Source of the DNA: Bidens hawaiensis
Taxonomy: Eukaryota; Streptophyta; Magnoliopsida; Asterales; Asteraceae
DNA: 64,000 bases
Assembly: GCA_021521415.1 (NCBI GenBank)
Contig: JAIQDT010001118.1
Location: 376,501-440,500, forward strand
Reading direction: 5' to 3'
Shown: piece after piece, positions 11,417 to 23,195 of the stretch
Layout of the letters: each line of letters starts with the position of its first letter
Position numbering within the stretch: position 1 is the stretch's first letter
Made by a program: the position numbers and the translations under genes
Notes under the pieces: model-generated
The model's database searches: none
What the model was told of the DNA's origin: nothing
Seen by the model: the letters and a program-made list of their open reading frames with translations, nothing else

Positions 11417-13267
11417 GAGCATCCTCTATGGTGAGGGGTTCAAAGCCCCTCCCCAGTGCCATGTCAGCGTCACGTGGGCACTAGGGGCTTCAAAGTCCCA
11501 CCCCAAAGATGCCCCTCTATGGTGAGGGGGCTTCGAAGCCCCTTTATTTTTTTTAATTTTTTTATATAAAACTAAAAAACCAACAACTTTATTAAACTTA
11601 AAATATAATAAAAATCAAACTTAATTAAACTAAAAAACATACAAATAGAAAAAAAATAGAATTACTATTCGGCGTCCGAGTCCTCGTTTGCGTATTTTGC
11701 CACTATCCTTGCTTTTTTTTTCTCCAAAAATGTCCGCGTGGCCGGATCTAGATGCGAGAGATCCTTTGCGAGGAGCTTGAAGTCCTTCTCTTATTGCCGC
11801 TCCGATTTAGCCTCTTTCTTCATGCATGGCTTTGTATTCCGCATGCATCGCTTTTCTTTCTTCGTGTATTATCTTGAGTTCCTCTTTCGAGTGTTTTTTG
11901 TCCTCGCGAAACTCTTTAAGAGCAAGCTCCAAATTGTTAAACCGTGCGCTCACGTCGGAACTCATCGTGGATGTTGTTCTAGACAAAGATCCCCCACCTC
12001 TAGCCGCCGCCTTGGTGCTTTCTCTTCCTACCGGACGTGGCAACTCATCCGGTTCATCAAAAACAAAATCGGGATCAATCTCGTTTAAGTTAAATTGAGA
12101 ACGAGCATCCGACCCGGCTTGAGACGGAGATTGATCGGCCGAAGTAGACGTTGTTTTTTACCGTTTGGATGGTCGCGGTGAAGATGTCGGGATCGTATGC
12201 CACTTTGGCGAGCTCATGCATTTCTTCCAAATTTCAAAACATCCCCATGCCGAAGTGGTGACCATGAAGGCCCTTGTATTGTTTCAACATAGCCTTAAGA
12301 AGGTCGGCGTCGTTCTTGCCGCTTCCTAAGTTGTTCTTAAGGCGATTGTGAATTGTGAAGAAGTGGTTCATTTTTAAAACCATTGCCTTCCATTTGCTGG
12401 GGACGGAATCATCCCCGCAGTAGTGACCTCGACCCATTATCTCAAAGAACTTTCCACGTATTTCTGCCAAAAATAACGCGCTGCATTTATCGTCACCTAA
12501 ACTGAGTCTTCGAATGAGTTGATCCACGCTTGCGCCAACGCCGCTTCCTCATCATCTTCCCATTATTTCCTGTCGTGCATTTCGGTTGGTGTTTGATCGG
12601 CAACAGCTTTCTTTTTATGGCTTCGTTTGCGACGAACTTGGGTTTCGGGAACTTGGGTTTGGGGACCTTGGGTTTCGAGAACTTCGGTTTCGAGTATTGG
12701 GGTGTTTGGGTTTGGGGTGGCGGAGGCATAAACGACATTGGCATTCGATAAAACATATCGTTGGGAAACGGTTGTACGTTTGGAGGCATGGCGGGTAGAT
12801 GCTGGTTGACATAGAGAAGGTTGGTAGGGTCATTGTTGTTTGCGAGCATACTAGCTCACCGCCTTTGAGCCGGATCCCACGGGTTTGGGTTGGTGTTCGC
12901 GTTTTGGTTTGGGTTTGAGCTCGAGCTCGAGCTCGTGTTCGGGTTTGGGTTCGGGTTTGAGCTCGAGCTTGTGAAATGTGAGAAAGAATCCATGGTATAG
13001 AGTTGAGAGATTTTTTTAGTGAAATTTGATTAAAATTTGGTTTTTGTTTGAGTAAAAAATGATAAAATGGGTTAGTATTTATAAATAAAATAATTAGTTT
13101 TTTTTTAACTAGCTGTTTATGAACGTTGGAGGGGGGACCCACCAAATTTTCAAAACCGTGTCGGCCGTTGGAACCACCCAACCCTCCGCGCCCTTGGTTG
13201 GACCGCGCCCCAAGGCGGTGTTCCGCGCCCACGTCGCTCAAAAAAACCCAAGAAATAGCGTTGGGTC
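11417..13267 (-). mobile_element. PIF/Harbinger element carrying a decayed ORF1
   Basis: TAA flanks both sides (11414-11416, 13268-13270). The ends (gagcatcctctatgg and the complement of aaatagcgttgggtc) match only weakly, so the borders are tentative. The interior is a decayed ORF1 on the minus strand, and the length (1851 bp) is close to the clearer element at 43365-45185. No transposase is present. Confidence 0.55.
11740..12990 (-). pseudogene. Harbinger ORF1 (Myb/SANT-like, NAM-C-like) pseudogene
   Basis: The start at about 12990 reads MDSFSHFTSSSS, a Ser/Asn/Pro-rich head. A stop follows, then NNNDPTNLLYVNQHLPAMPP and a KPKF-repeat stretch, a trihelix-like part (KWKAMVLKMNHFF) and a charged coiled-coil tail (SARFNNLELALKEFREDKKH, about 11807-11960). 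The parts lie in different frames with several stops, so the gene is dead. ORF1 proteins of PIF/Harbinger elements bind DNA and import the transposase into the nucleus. Confidence 0.7.
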
Positions 13268-13619
13268 TAAGGGTATGCACGTAACCCCAAAAAAAACTGA
13301 AATCGAAAAATCCAAACTGAATTAGAAACAATCGTTCGGTTTTGGACTTAAGTAAAATACCGAAATGTTGGTTTTGGTTTGGTTTCGTGGATAACTAAAA
13401 TTACAAAAAAAAAAAAAAAAAAAAACAAGAAAACCGTAATAACCGAAAGTTAACCGTTAAACCGAACATACTAATGGCTAAATGTTATTAAATTTATGAC
13501 TTTTTATTTTTAAAATTTTAATGTAAGTACCTATTATTAATGCTTAATATACTAGGCCCTACCGTTCAATATTCTATTAATTTTTAAAAAACATTACGAC
13601 CAATATCAATATCTTGGTC
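13268..13619. other. AT-rich spacer with poly(A) tract
   Basis: The stretch starts gggtatgcac, has CCGAA/ACCGT-type words like those flanking other old insertions here, and contains an uninterrupted run of about 21 A near 13408. It may be the tail of a decayed retroposon. No gene seen. Confidence 0.35.
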
Positions 13620-14340
13620 AACTTTTTTTGCTCGAGGATGGTTTCTCGGTTCTAAATATTAAGAATTTGGTTTTTGCTAATACTTACACCGCCCCCTACT
13701 TTCGTGTTTGAGTGGAACCGCTTGATTCCCAAAAAGGTTGGATTTGTGGCGTGGCAAACGGCTCTAGCTCGATTACCAATTTTTGATGCCTTGGAGAAAA
13801 GAAATATTCCAGTCAATTCAAAAATGTGTCCGTTTTGTGGCGATATTAAGGAATTAGTGAAGCATATTTTTATCTCATGTGGCCTAGCACAATCTTTGGG
13901 GAACGTGATTTCTCAATTGTGTAAGGTGCCCTCTTTTTTATTGTTCCAAAACGTGTTTTTCCGGACACGCAAACCGGCCCACGTCAGACCATCCCGGCCC
14001 ATCACGTGAGAGGTAAATCAGCTTCACTCATCAGCAAGGTGATTGGCGCTTAGGATCGGTTTCGAACCCACGACCTCTAGGTTATTGTTCCAAGTCTTAC
14101 GCCTCCTTAACCAACTGAGCTACACGGCGGGGACTTGTTGGGGGTTCATGAATTTTTGTCGTCGTCAAGAGGCAAGGCCAAAGTATTTCAAGCGATTTGT
14201 CGTATTGCAGCTTGGTGTTTGTGGAAAAAAAAAGGAATGCTCTTGTTCACAAGGGGTGCTGATAACCATCCCTCGTCTAGTTGAGGAAATAAAGATTATG
14301 GGATTTCTTTGGATTAAAAATAAGAGGCAATAAGAGACCT
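13620..14340 (+). pseudogene. LINE reverse-transcriptase C-terminal fragment (zf-RVT)
   Basis: 13704-13950 reads FEWNRLIPKKVGFVAWQTAL, then CPFCGD...KHIFISC, the zinc-binding region at the end of plant non-LTR retrotransposon ORF2. A SINE interrupts it. The frame resumes at about 14132 with DLLGVHEF...AAWCLWKKKRNALVHK, the usual continuation. The 5' part of the LINE is absent. Its 3' UTR continues to 14453 and, after the solo LTR, from 16627 to an A-rich tail near 16660-16677. Confidence 0.75.
13951..14130 (-). mobile_element. tRNA-derived SINE inside the LINE
   Basis: On the minus strand the sequence has an A box (TGTAGCTCAGTTGG, 14111-14124) and a B box (GGTTCGAAACC, 14058-14068) at tRNA-like spacing, followed by a non-tRNA body. 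It separates two blocks of LINE protein that are contiguous in the family. The exact ends are uncertain: the 12-mer ttattgttccaa occurs both at the left border (about 13939-13950) and inside the tRNA-like head (about 14081-14092). Confidence 0.65.
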
Positions 14341-15277
14341 CACTTGGAAAATTTGGTGTCATTTTAATGTGTAATAATTGTTTGTTTCGTCTGGTAGTTG
14401 AGGTCTTGCTTGTGTTGGTGTTGGTGTTGGTGTATATTTACTTCTAGCATCTTTGTAACATCCCGAATTTTCGTTCGGCTAATATATAATAATATTTGAT
14501 GTTATGAGATGGGCTTGTGTTGGATTAAGTAATATGGGTGATGGACTTGAGTTATTAAAGAAAAGACCATGTGCTTAAGCCCATGACCCATAATATAAAT
14601 ACTTTAATTATGCCTTAATCCATTTCCATTCCATTCCATACAACACCCAACACACACACGTAGCTCTCTCTCATCCTACTATCTCTCTCTAGCCGAAATA
14701 GCAAGAAGAAACCGAGCATCAACCCGAGGTAATGATAGTATGATATTGTAGAGATCCAAACCCGTTAGATATAGCCGTGAAACGACGATCCGACACCTTA
14801 AACCGTTAAAGTTATGAGATCCGGATGGAATCGGGTATAAACCGACCAAAAAATGAGCTTAGGGATCACCCTAGCTCATATCTGGATCGATTGGGACGAA
14901 AAACGGTGAAGAATGGTGGAAAATAACTGAGATCTCGTTTTTCCGGCGAGATTCGGTTTTCCGGCGATGACGGCGCCGGAAAAGCGTGTACGAGGTTGAA
15001 AGAATGTCAGAACCCTAACCCTAGTTCGTTGGCGGAGACATAACGAATTAGCAAGCAATTCGTTATGCCCATTCGTTAAGAAGAGATAACGAACTAGAAG
15101 CAGTTCGTTAAGCAGTTCGTTAAGCCATTCGTTAAGTGGTTCGTTACTCACCCAGTTCGTTATGTTAAGATACGAATTAGTTAACGAACTAATCTAACGA
15201 AGCAGATCATGTAAGATGACGAATCAGATAACGAATCAGGTGATTCGTTACTCACCAATTCGCTAAGTTTGGATAAC

Positions 15278-15535
15278 GAACTAGACCACGAATCAGGCTA
15301 TGTTCATATAACGAATTAGGCTTAATTCGTTATGAAGAATGAGTTAGAGAATAAAATAATAATTTAAAATCCTAATGAAAAATGTGTTAAGACGGTTAAT
15401 GGAACTAGACCACGAATCAGGCTATGTTCAGCTCGACCCCAGCCAGGGGCTCTGCTCCTTGGACCCTGCTAGGGGCTGCCGCCCCTAGACCCCGCTGCCA
15501 GGGGCGCTGCCCCCGGACCCCCGTTCGTTGAGGGT
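15278..15535. repeat. 29-bp direct repeat and GC-rich insert in solo LTR
   Basis: A 29-bp word beginning gaactagaccacgaatcagg occurs at about 15278-15306 and 15402-15430. Right after the second copy is a GC-rich block (15431-15527) with repeated ccaggggc/ggaccc motifs, unlike the AT-rich LTR around it. Upstream (15040-15340), ttcgttaag/taacgaa words recur many times. Confidence 0.7.
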
Positions 15536-16062
15536 AATAATTAAACTAAAAACGCGATATGGGTAGTGATAGTTAAATTGATACGTGTGATTGTTATACA
15601 GTTAGTCGTGCACAGCTCAAGAAAGGAATAACCATAAACGGTGAGCGTAACCGCATTCAGGTGAGTTTCTAGCCCCATTTCCTTGTTATGTTTTCGGGGC
15701 TGTGTGCATACTCGATGTGAAGTGTGAATACACTTACCTTAAGTGGTAAGTGTATGCCATAATGATTGATATAATATATATAGATGTTATGAATGGGCGC
15801 CTGTCGACGCGTGAACGATCTTCGGATATTGCACGTTTAGACAGGGAAGGTAACGTTAGTCGGTGTGCGAACGATCTTCGGATATTTCGCGTACCGCCAA
15901 TGGGAATGACCTCCAAGTGGTTACTAGTGTGTGTAAATGTTATGATGTAACTTGGTTATTATGTAAATGATGTAATGATATAAAGTGTGTTATAGACAAG
16001 TAGAGGTAGAGTGTGTTAGAAGTGGCAAGAGTCTAGTAAGGGTGTTAGTGGCATGACGATAG

Positions 16063-16202
16063 TACGTGGTAGGGTAAGCCTATACGTGCCTTCGTTATTA
16101 AAGTGGAATAACATAGGTGCGTGGTAGGGTAAGCCTATACGTGCCTTCGTTATTAAAGTGGCATAACGTGAGTGCGTGGGAGGGCAAGCCTCTATGTGCT
16201 TA
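16063..16202. repeat. Tandem repeat in solo LTR, about 55-bp unit
   Basis: The words gtggtagggtaagcctatac and gtgccttcgttattaaagtg occur twice in perfect form, with a third, diverged partial unit ending near 16202. Confidence 0.8.
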
Positions 16203-16677
16203 CGTAAACAAGTGGCAAAGTGGTTAGGTGGTAGTTAAGTGGTAAGGTGAACAGGTTAAACAGTGGACTATGCGTCTTCGGATACGTATATAATGCATGT
16301 AATGGTTGTATGGTAAGTTGCTTGATTAACTAGAACTCACTCAGCGTAGCTGACTTTTAGTATGCACGCAGGTGAGCAGATTAAAGAGCTAGCATGAGGA
16401 TGGCACATGGCATGGATTGAACGGCTGGCATTTGAAGATGGGAGAAATGATGTTTTAAATATAATGTTTTGTGTTATGGTATCAAAGAAGAGATTTAATG
16501 TTTTGTAACGAATGATTTAAGTTAACGTTTCCGCGAAAGTTTTAATAAACTATGATTGTAAGAACGGTGTTTATGAGTAAATCCGACGCTAAAGTAGGGC
16601 TACCGGGTTCGAGGCCTTACAATCTTGCTAGCTTATTATAATTTATTTTGTTGGTCGTTCAAAAAAAAGAAAGAAAA

Positions 16678-17889
16678 ACCGAATCCAAAACAAAATTGAA
16701 CACGAAAATCATAAACCGAAAACCCAAAAAAAAAACCTTAAAAAAAAGTCAAAAACCCACAAATTTGGCTTTCGTTTCGTTTTAACTGCTCGTACCACGC
16801 CGCACATGCCCTTAATTGGAACTCACAAACTAACATTTGCAAGCTGCTATTATTTTTTCATGTTTGAATCAACGAGAAATCACTATGGGATTGTTTTTGT
16901 GTTTCAGGATCAAATACAAATATTTTTTAACATGAAAACAATAGGAGCCAATTTTCTGGTATTATTAGGTTTGTTATTTTATAAATGTTTGCTGTTATTT
17001 TTGTTTGTATTTGCTGATTGAGGAGTTATAAGTATTTATTGATTTATATTTTGTTGTTATTGTTATGTTTTTTTTCTTTTGTTATTATAAGTAGTTGTTG
17101 CTATTATTTTGTTGTTGACTCTGATTCTTTTATTGTTATTATTAGTTTTTTTTTACTTTGTTATTATAAAACATTGATTATATAGATTGATATTGTAGTT
17201 GATATTGTTTCAAGCGCTCTCAGTTATAATATATTAATATTTTATTATATTAAGATTGTTTTGTACAACCCTCCCATTATATTTATTTCATAAAAATAAA
17301 CATTAATGAAAAGAAGAAAAAAAAAACGTCAAATTTTGTTTTGTATGAACCTCTACAAGTGTCATTTCATTGAGAAATAACTTTGAGGGGTCATCTTTTT
17401 TATGTCTAAAAATATTTTAATAACAAACAGTAATTAGAAGGCGATAGCGATGGCGATAATATTTGGAGTATTGAAAAAATCACCTTACTAAATGAACTAA
17501 AATACAAATTACAAAGGTACTAACATATTTTTGTCATTATAAAACTATGACAAATAATTAATCTTGCATGTATACAAGTTTTTAAAGACATGATATGCAT
17601 ACAAACTTTTGAAATAGACCGAATATGAGTTATAAATTCTTACATGCCTATAACATCATCACAAAGATAAATAGTACACAAAGTACTATAGTATTGTAAA
17701 GGCTAAAAACCATGCCAATTTTTTATACACCACCTTGTATTTTCTTGTCTACGTATACCGGTCTATCATTCTCCCCAATAAACCGTACTCATGACCTATA
17801 CATTTTGTCATATACTCGTAATCACCAACATTTGGTGATGATACCAATTACCCGTCTTCATTATTTTACATTTGACGGTTTTTGACTTT
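16678..17889. other. AT-rich intergenic stretch
   Basis: Very AT-rich, with TTATT/TTGTT runs at 16970-17200. No ORF has support. The last 200 bases may carry the SEP2 3' UTR. Confidence 0.4.
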
Positions 17890-19397
17890 TCATATATCAT
17901 CGATCCAATCGCTGATTTCGGTTTCATAAAACATCCCATCAACGACTTGGTCAATAAGAGAATCAATAAAGGTATTGCAACGAACCGAAAAGACTCCCCC
18001 GACTCTAGTACGAGCACTTGAGAACCACGCAAAAGCTGCAGCAAAACCTATGGCAGCCAAACATGCCCCTGCACCCTCCTCAATTCCTTGTAAATCCGTC
18101 TTTCGAAATAGTGAGTTGCCGGTCACAATTTCCATTGTCACTGTCCCTGCAAATACAATCTATGGCAATAAATCATAGTTAGGAATGCTATAAATCTTAA
18201 TTGGGCTCATTGCACTATATGTAATGAATATAGTCTCTTATCAATTATCAATATATATATACTTTTTCTAATTACCCCTTTTATGCACTTAGAGAAGTTA
18301 GTTTTAAGTTGCATCATGGATATGTTACTACTAGGAGGTCATATATTGTATGATCTATTCATAAATGTGATCATTACACACCATTAGGTTTGTAGCCTAA
18401 AAGTACCGATTTGTTTATACAGTGGTGCTACTTTCCAAGTGGCTGATGATTCTAGTTTCATGATGAACAAACATGCATTTATAAAAGTATAATAAATGCG
18501 TTTGTGAGTTAGCCGTTTAAAAAATGTCATAATTAAATTTTCTTTAAATACAAGAAAAAAACTCGTTGATATAAACCACACAAAACATATCACATATTAG
18601 GATTAATGTTTTACAGGTTTTTTATTAATGAAATTTTATATTTTATTCAAAACTAGTGTTTACATATCGATACAAAATGCAATTGGGCAACAAGTTGCGC
18701 CGCTAGTTCTTTTTTTAATAGCAAAATTAAGTCGTCTACAAGTTTAAACGAGCTTATAATTATTTATATAAAAAATTATTGATAAAAATAATTAAATAAT
18801 ATATACCCTGTTATATGGATACATAAAACTGTAATAAACATATACAAATTAATTGCAAGTATATATGTAATATATTTATATAATAACTAAGTTGGAGCTC
18901 AAGTTTGAAATTAAATTTAATCACAAACCAAGCTTAAACTTAAATATTATTCACTAGCTCAAGCTCAAACACTACTCATAAGTCAAACTCGAGTTTATCG
19001 GAATTCAAGTCAATAAACATGCCACAAAAACTTTATTATTAACAGTCTAAATGAATAATACCATAGCTAGACGACCCGATATGATTTCAAAGTCTTGGCT
19101 CCTTTTTGAACTCTCTATGTACTCCGAAAGCATCTCGAAGAATCGCGACACTTCGTTATCATCATCACCATCTATGTCCCGCATCTTCATCACTCCAAAA
19201 CGATCTGAACCATAGGATCTAAGTGTGCACACCCTTGGTTGCAACATGATCTTCCCACTCTCAGCAGTACTTATAGCAGCCGTGTTTGTGAGCCTCGCCT
19301 TTTGAACCGGGATCTGTCCAGCCGAAAGCTCATCTTTTTGAACCACTGGTTTGTCGGACTTGAGATGGCTAACAATTGGCCGAGCAGCCAAAGCCAT
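17890..19397 (-). CDS. SEP2: Stress enhanced protein 2 (LHC-like), chloroplast
   Basis: Two exons on the minus strand: 19062-19397 (112 codons) and 17890-18159 (89 codons plus stop), joined by a GT-AG intron of 902 bases. The protein is 201 residues, close to the roughly 200 of Arabidopsis SEP2 (At2g21970). The N-terminus (MALAARPIVSHLKSDKP) looks like a transit peptide. Conserved blocks are VSRFFEMLSEYIESS, the LHC-type motif EIISGRLAM, then across the splice IVFAGTVTMEIVTGNSLF, and a second hydrophobic helix GACLAAIGFAAAFAWF. The tail reads FIDSLIDQVVDGMFYET. SEP proteins are two-helix thylakoid members of the LHC superfamily induced by high light and thought to take part in photoprotection. 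The exon-2 acceptor at 18160 was chosen because it restores the IVFA block. Confidence 0.9.
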
Positions 19398-20933
19398 TGA
19401 ACGTAGAAATGTGACTATGTGAGGACAAATATACTACTACTAGTACTAATAATCTAATAATATGTTTATATTTTCAGTTTTGACCCTTCTTTTTATGGAT
19501 ATTAAAAGTTTGTGTCTTTTTCAAATATAGGTTACATATAGACATGATGATAGCTACGTATTTTTCACACCTTGTGACTTGAAAATCTTCTAACAATCAA
19601 TGGAGCTTTTTTCTTAATATATATAGTTTAAGTAACATAATTTTATTTCTTAATCTGGAATATTTTCTTATTTTTTTTAAATACAACTCGCAGTTCACAT
19701 GTCAATAAGAATTATCCAAACGATTATAGTGAACTATCAGGTAAACGAGAAAATTAAATAACTCATTTATCTTAAACAATTTAAATAAGCTTGTATGTTT
19801 GTAAACCGATTTAAAAAGATGTAAGTGAGTTAATCGGGTCAGAAACGACGCACTTAACACAAGTACCAAACATAAGTATGACTCGTTTAACTACTTTATA
19901 TATATATCATGACCATAAGACAGACTAAGTTTCATATATCAATAAGAGAAATGATGAAGTTTGGCATACTAAGTTCAATTATTTAGGAAAATAAAAAAAC
20001 ACACATCGCACTTTTTTTTATTAACATGTCTTATTATGTCTTAAACAGGTACTCAATTACCAGCTTAAATTGGTTGACTTGTTTAAATAAACATGGTAAA
20101 CACGCCAACTCAAACATGACTCGTTTAGTTTAACATGCTAACCCAAAACGACATGGTTATTGTATCTATGTTAAGCATGACACCTCATAACGATTTTATT
20201 TTTATGTCGGATAGTTTAGTGTTTCACTTCATATAGTAACATCTAATTTTATTTTTAAAGTTTATAAAAAATGAAAACATAAAATAAAAATAGAATAATA
20301 AATTAAATTATATCTATAATTAAACAAAACATACGTACAATTTAGTCTACTTTATATGAACTCATTGGAATCGACACTTTTGGTTTTATAAAGGAAAAGA
20401 ATCAAAGATGTACATACATGTTTGATACTTTTATAGTATTTAAAATGCAAGGGCTATTCGAGCAAAACTGGTAAGATGGAGGGCTTAACGTGTATATTTA
20501 AAGATAAGCTCATAGGTTAAGCTAGAGTCCACGTCTTTGATGGGAAAGAAGTTGAGATGTGTGGGTCGAAAGATGATAACGTGGAACATTTTATTCTCGG
20601 TGACGTTGTTTTCGTTTGGCAACCACTCTTTTTATGATGTGTTTTGGTAATGTCAATAGATTTTGAGATTTTCCTTAAAATCGTCCCTACTGAAATTATT
20701 ATTATAGATAAATTTTTAATAAGTTGAGACCATCTCCAACCGATTATTTGATGTGTTTGGTAATGTCAAATAGATTTTCTTATAATTGCCCCGCAACAAA
20801 CTAAATATACATTATTATATATTGGCGGAAGAGCCCGCGCTTCGCATCGGGGTATTATGAGAGAGTTGACTTTGACGTATTTGTTATTTGTTAGCGGGTA
20901 TGCAATTTTCAAACACATTTACTAATAAATTTA
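19398..20933. other. AT-rich intergenic, SEP2 promoter side
   Basis: The first few hundred bases are the presumed SEP2 promoter. The rest is AT-rich with aac/act-cgttt words. A faint coding-like patch at about 20450-20620 (SKDDNVEHFILGDVVFVWQP in one frame) resembles a LINE zinc-finger remnant, but is too short and broken to call. Confidence 0.35.
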
Positions 20934-22373
20934 GGGATATTGGTTTTCAATACTCCCAACTTTAATCATTTGATAGGAACACTCCCAACCTTTGATTTGC
21001 TACCTTAGGCTATACCCATTCACAATCTAACAATCTCAATCTCATATTATAAAATTAATTTATCTCTCCTCAATCTACATAATTTAATTCACCCCAATCT
21101 TTTACACACATTCACAACCCATCCCAACTTAAAAAAAGTATTTTTTTAACGAAGTCCGTTTTAAATAAAATTTATGTCGGAATGTTCATAATTTTTTTTA
21201 AGAAATATTGTGTATTTAATTATATTTTTAGTTCGAATATTAAAAGTTAATTTAATAATTAAGTTATTGGGGTTAGTTTGGATTGCAATCTGGGTTTGCT
21301 CTACCAACCCAGATTGCCAATCTAGATTGCTTTATTTTCTTTTTCAATTTTTTTTTAACTTTGGGTCCACCAATCTCATTATGAGATTGCCAATGAGAGT
21401 AGTCTAACTTTCACCTTATTTTCTTTTATCACTCTTTAACTAACAGAGCACTAACTCCGTTAGTTTTTTTGCTAACGTGGACTATTTTTTACATGTGTGG
21501 CATGCTTAGGTGGAAAATGGCTATTATTTTTTTACCTTAAAAAAACCCCAATTACATATACCAACAACTCCATCCCTACCAAATATAGAGTCAACTCGTT
21601 GGAAAAGCTTGAAACCCGACCAACGGAACCCTAGCCGTCATTGCACCTCACCATTAACGCTTCCCGAAGAACAAGAATGCACGTGGAAGCTTGTCGGAAC
21701 CCCTCGCCGGAATAGCGAGGTTTGCTGAAAAAGCTTGAAACACGACCAACGGAACCCAATCCATCATAGCACCTCACTATTATCGCTTCCCGAAGAACAA
21801 AAATGTGGTTGGGAGCTCGTCGGAACCCTTCGCCGGAATAGCAAGGTTCACTGGAAAGCTTAACAGACTACCGAAGTTGCATTTCAAAACACCGGGATGC
21901 TTCCTACTGACTCAATGCTTCTGTAGTAACCGCTGGAGACCAAGAGTCGTTTGAACTTCCGAGCCGCCACCGACTCCTTTGTCGGAGCATCATCAGCGGC
22001 TGGTGGCTGCACATATACGACAACCGTCGTCGGCTTTATTACAATTGAGGGTGGATATTAGTATGAAAAAAGATGGTTGTTTTAGGTGGAAGGAGAGGTG
22101 GATGGTGGTGGTGGGCCGGGTGGAGGTAGTAATGGAGTTAGGGTTTTTGTAAGAAGAAGAAGAGATGATGTGGTGTTTGGGGTCCATATTTTTTATTATT
22201 ATTTTATTTTAAAAAATGACACGTCAGCGAAAAACTAACAAAGTTAGTGCATCGTTAGTTAGGGGTGATAGATGAAAATAAGGTGAAAATTGGGAGCGGT
22301 GGGTAGCAAATCTAAAGTTGAAAGTGTTCCCTACCAAATAATTAAAGTCGAGAGTATTAAAAACCAATATCCC
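20934..22373. mobile_element. Non-autonomous MULE-like element, 1440 bp
   Basis: The terminal inverted repeats are about 70 bp, starting GGGATATTGGTTTT and ending AAAACCAATATCCC. A perfect 9-bp target duplication, ataaattta, lies at 20925-20933 and 22374-22382. Long TIRs plus a 9-bp duplication fit Mutator-like elements. No MURA transposase is present. The middle (21590-22190) is less AT-rich and contains two diverged copies of a roughly 130-bp unit that starts aaaagcttgaaac (about 21601 and 21729), with gene-like composition. Confidence 0.85.
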
Positions 22374-22929
22374 ATAAATTTATTATATACCAATTGACAA
22401 TAAAAACACTTGCAAAGAATATATGTTCACGCTCATATCTGATGCTAAATTATACATTTAATTCTTGTATTTGTAACTGGATAATGTCTCTGTATGTATT
22501 CATAATATTCTGCAAAATGAACCTTTCTAACGTCTGCAACATTATCAAGACGCGGAAAGATAAAGCATGATTCCTTAGGTTCACTAGTATCGGAACCTAA
22601 ACCCAATTCTTCAATTTTTGAAATGGGTTCTTCATATTTCTTGATGTAGGCTTTTGATGACTATTCTCGTAAATCACCAGAATTATCTTTAAACTGAAAA
22701 GATAGAAGCGTGTACACCTTTGATTTTGATTATGACACAATAATCTCACCCAACCCGTTTGGGTTTTGGCCCGGAAACACAGTTGATGACATAAACATTT
22801 ATACAACAATATAACAAACTCCGGTTACTACCAAAATTGTTGCCATGGAACGTGTGGACTTTTTCCATTTGACTTGCAAAAGTGAACTCGAAACCATATT
22901 ATGGGATAAGTCATGCACCCTAAAGGCCT

Positions 22930-23186
22930 AAAAACCCAAAGCATGTTCGAACCAGATTTAAAAACCCAAACCAAATGGAAACCTTTTTAAAATGATATGT
23001 TTTGACCCAAACCAAATTGATATGTTTTGAAATGACTCGTTTTGACCCGAACTAGATCGATACCTTCTAAAACTGACATGGTTTAAGCCAAACCAAATAG
23101 ATACCTTCTAAAACTCACATGGTTTAAGCCAAACCAAATAGATACGGTTTTAAAAAGACCCATTAAAACCCAAACTAAATCGATAC
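22930..23186. repeat. Degenerate tandem repeat, about 45-bp unit
   Basis: Five or six decayed units are built from aaacccaaaccaaat, gataccttctaaaact and atggtttaagccaaaccaaa. The array seems to resume after the next element (24245-24290, gagccaaccaaattggtacc), so MULE 23196-24231 inserted into it. Confidence 0.65.
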
Positions 23187-23195
23187 CTTTTTATA

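Larger units (their letters stand above)
14454..16621 (+). mobile_element. Solo LTR of a Ty3/gypsy-type element
   Basis: The sequence begins TGTAACATCCCGAATTTTCG and ends GAGGCCTTACA, with a perfect 5-bp target duplication ATCTT at 14449-14453 and 16622-16626. The length is 2168 bp. There is no internal polyprotein, so the element has been reduced by LTR-LTR recombination. It sits in the 3' UTR of the LINE fragment. Orientation is inferred from the TGTAACATCCCGA start, common for 5' ends of plant gypsy LTRs. Confidence 0.85.

Noticed and set aside
14058..14124. tRNA gene on the minus strand (A and B boxes)
   Set aside because: The boxes are good, but no full cloverleaf with acceptor pairing is seen and it interrupts a LINE frame; better explained as a SINE head.
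20450..20620. LINE zinc-finger remnant
   Set aside because: Only about 20 plausible residues in one frame; too little to call.
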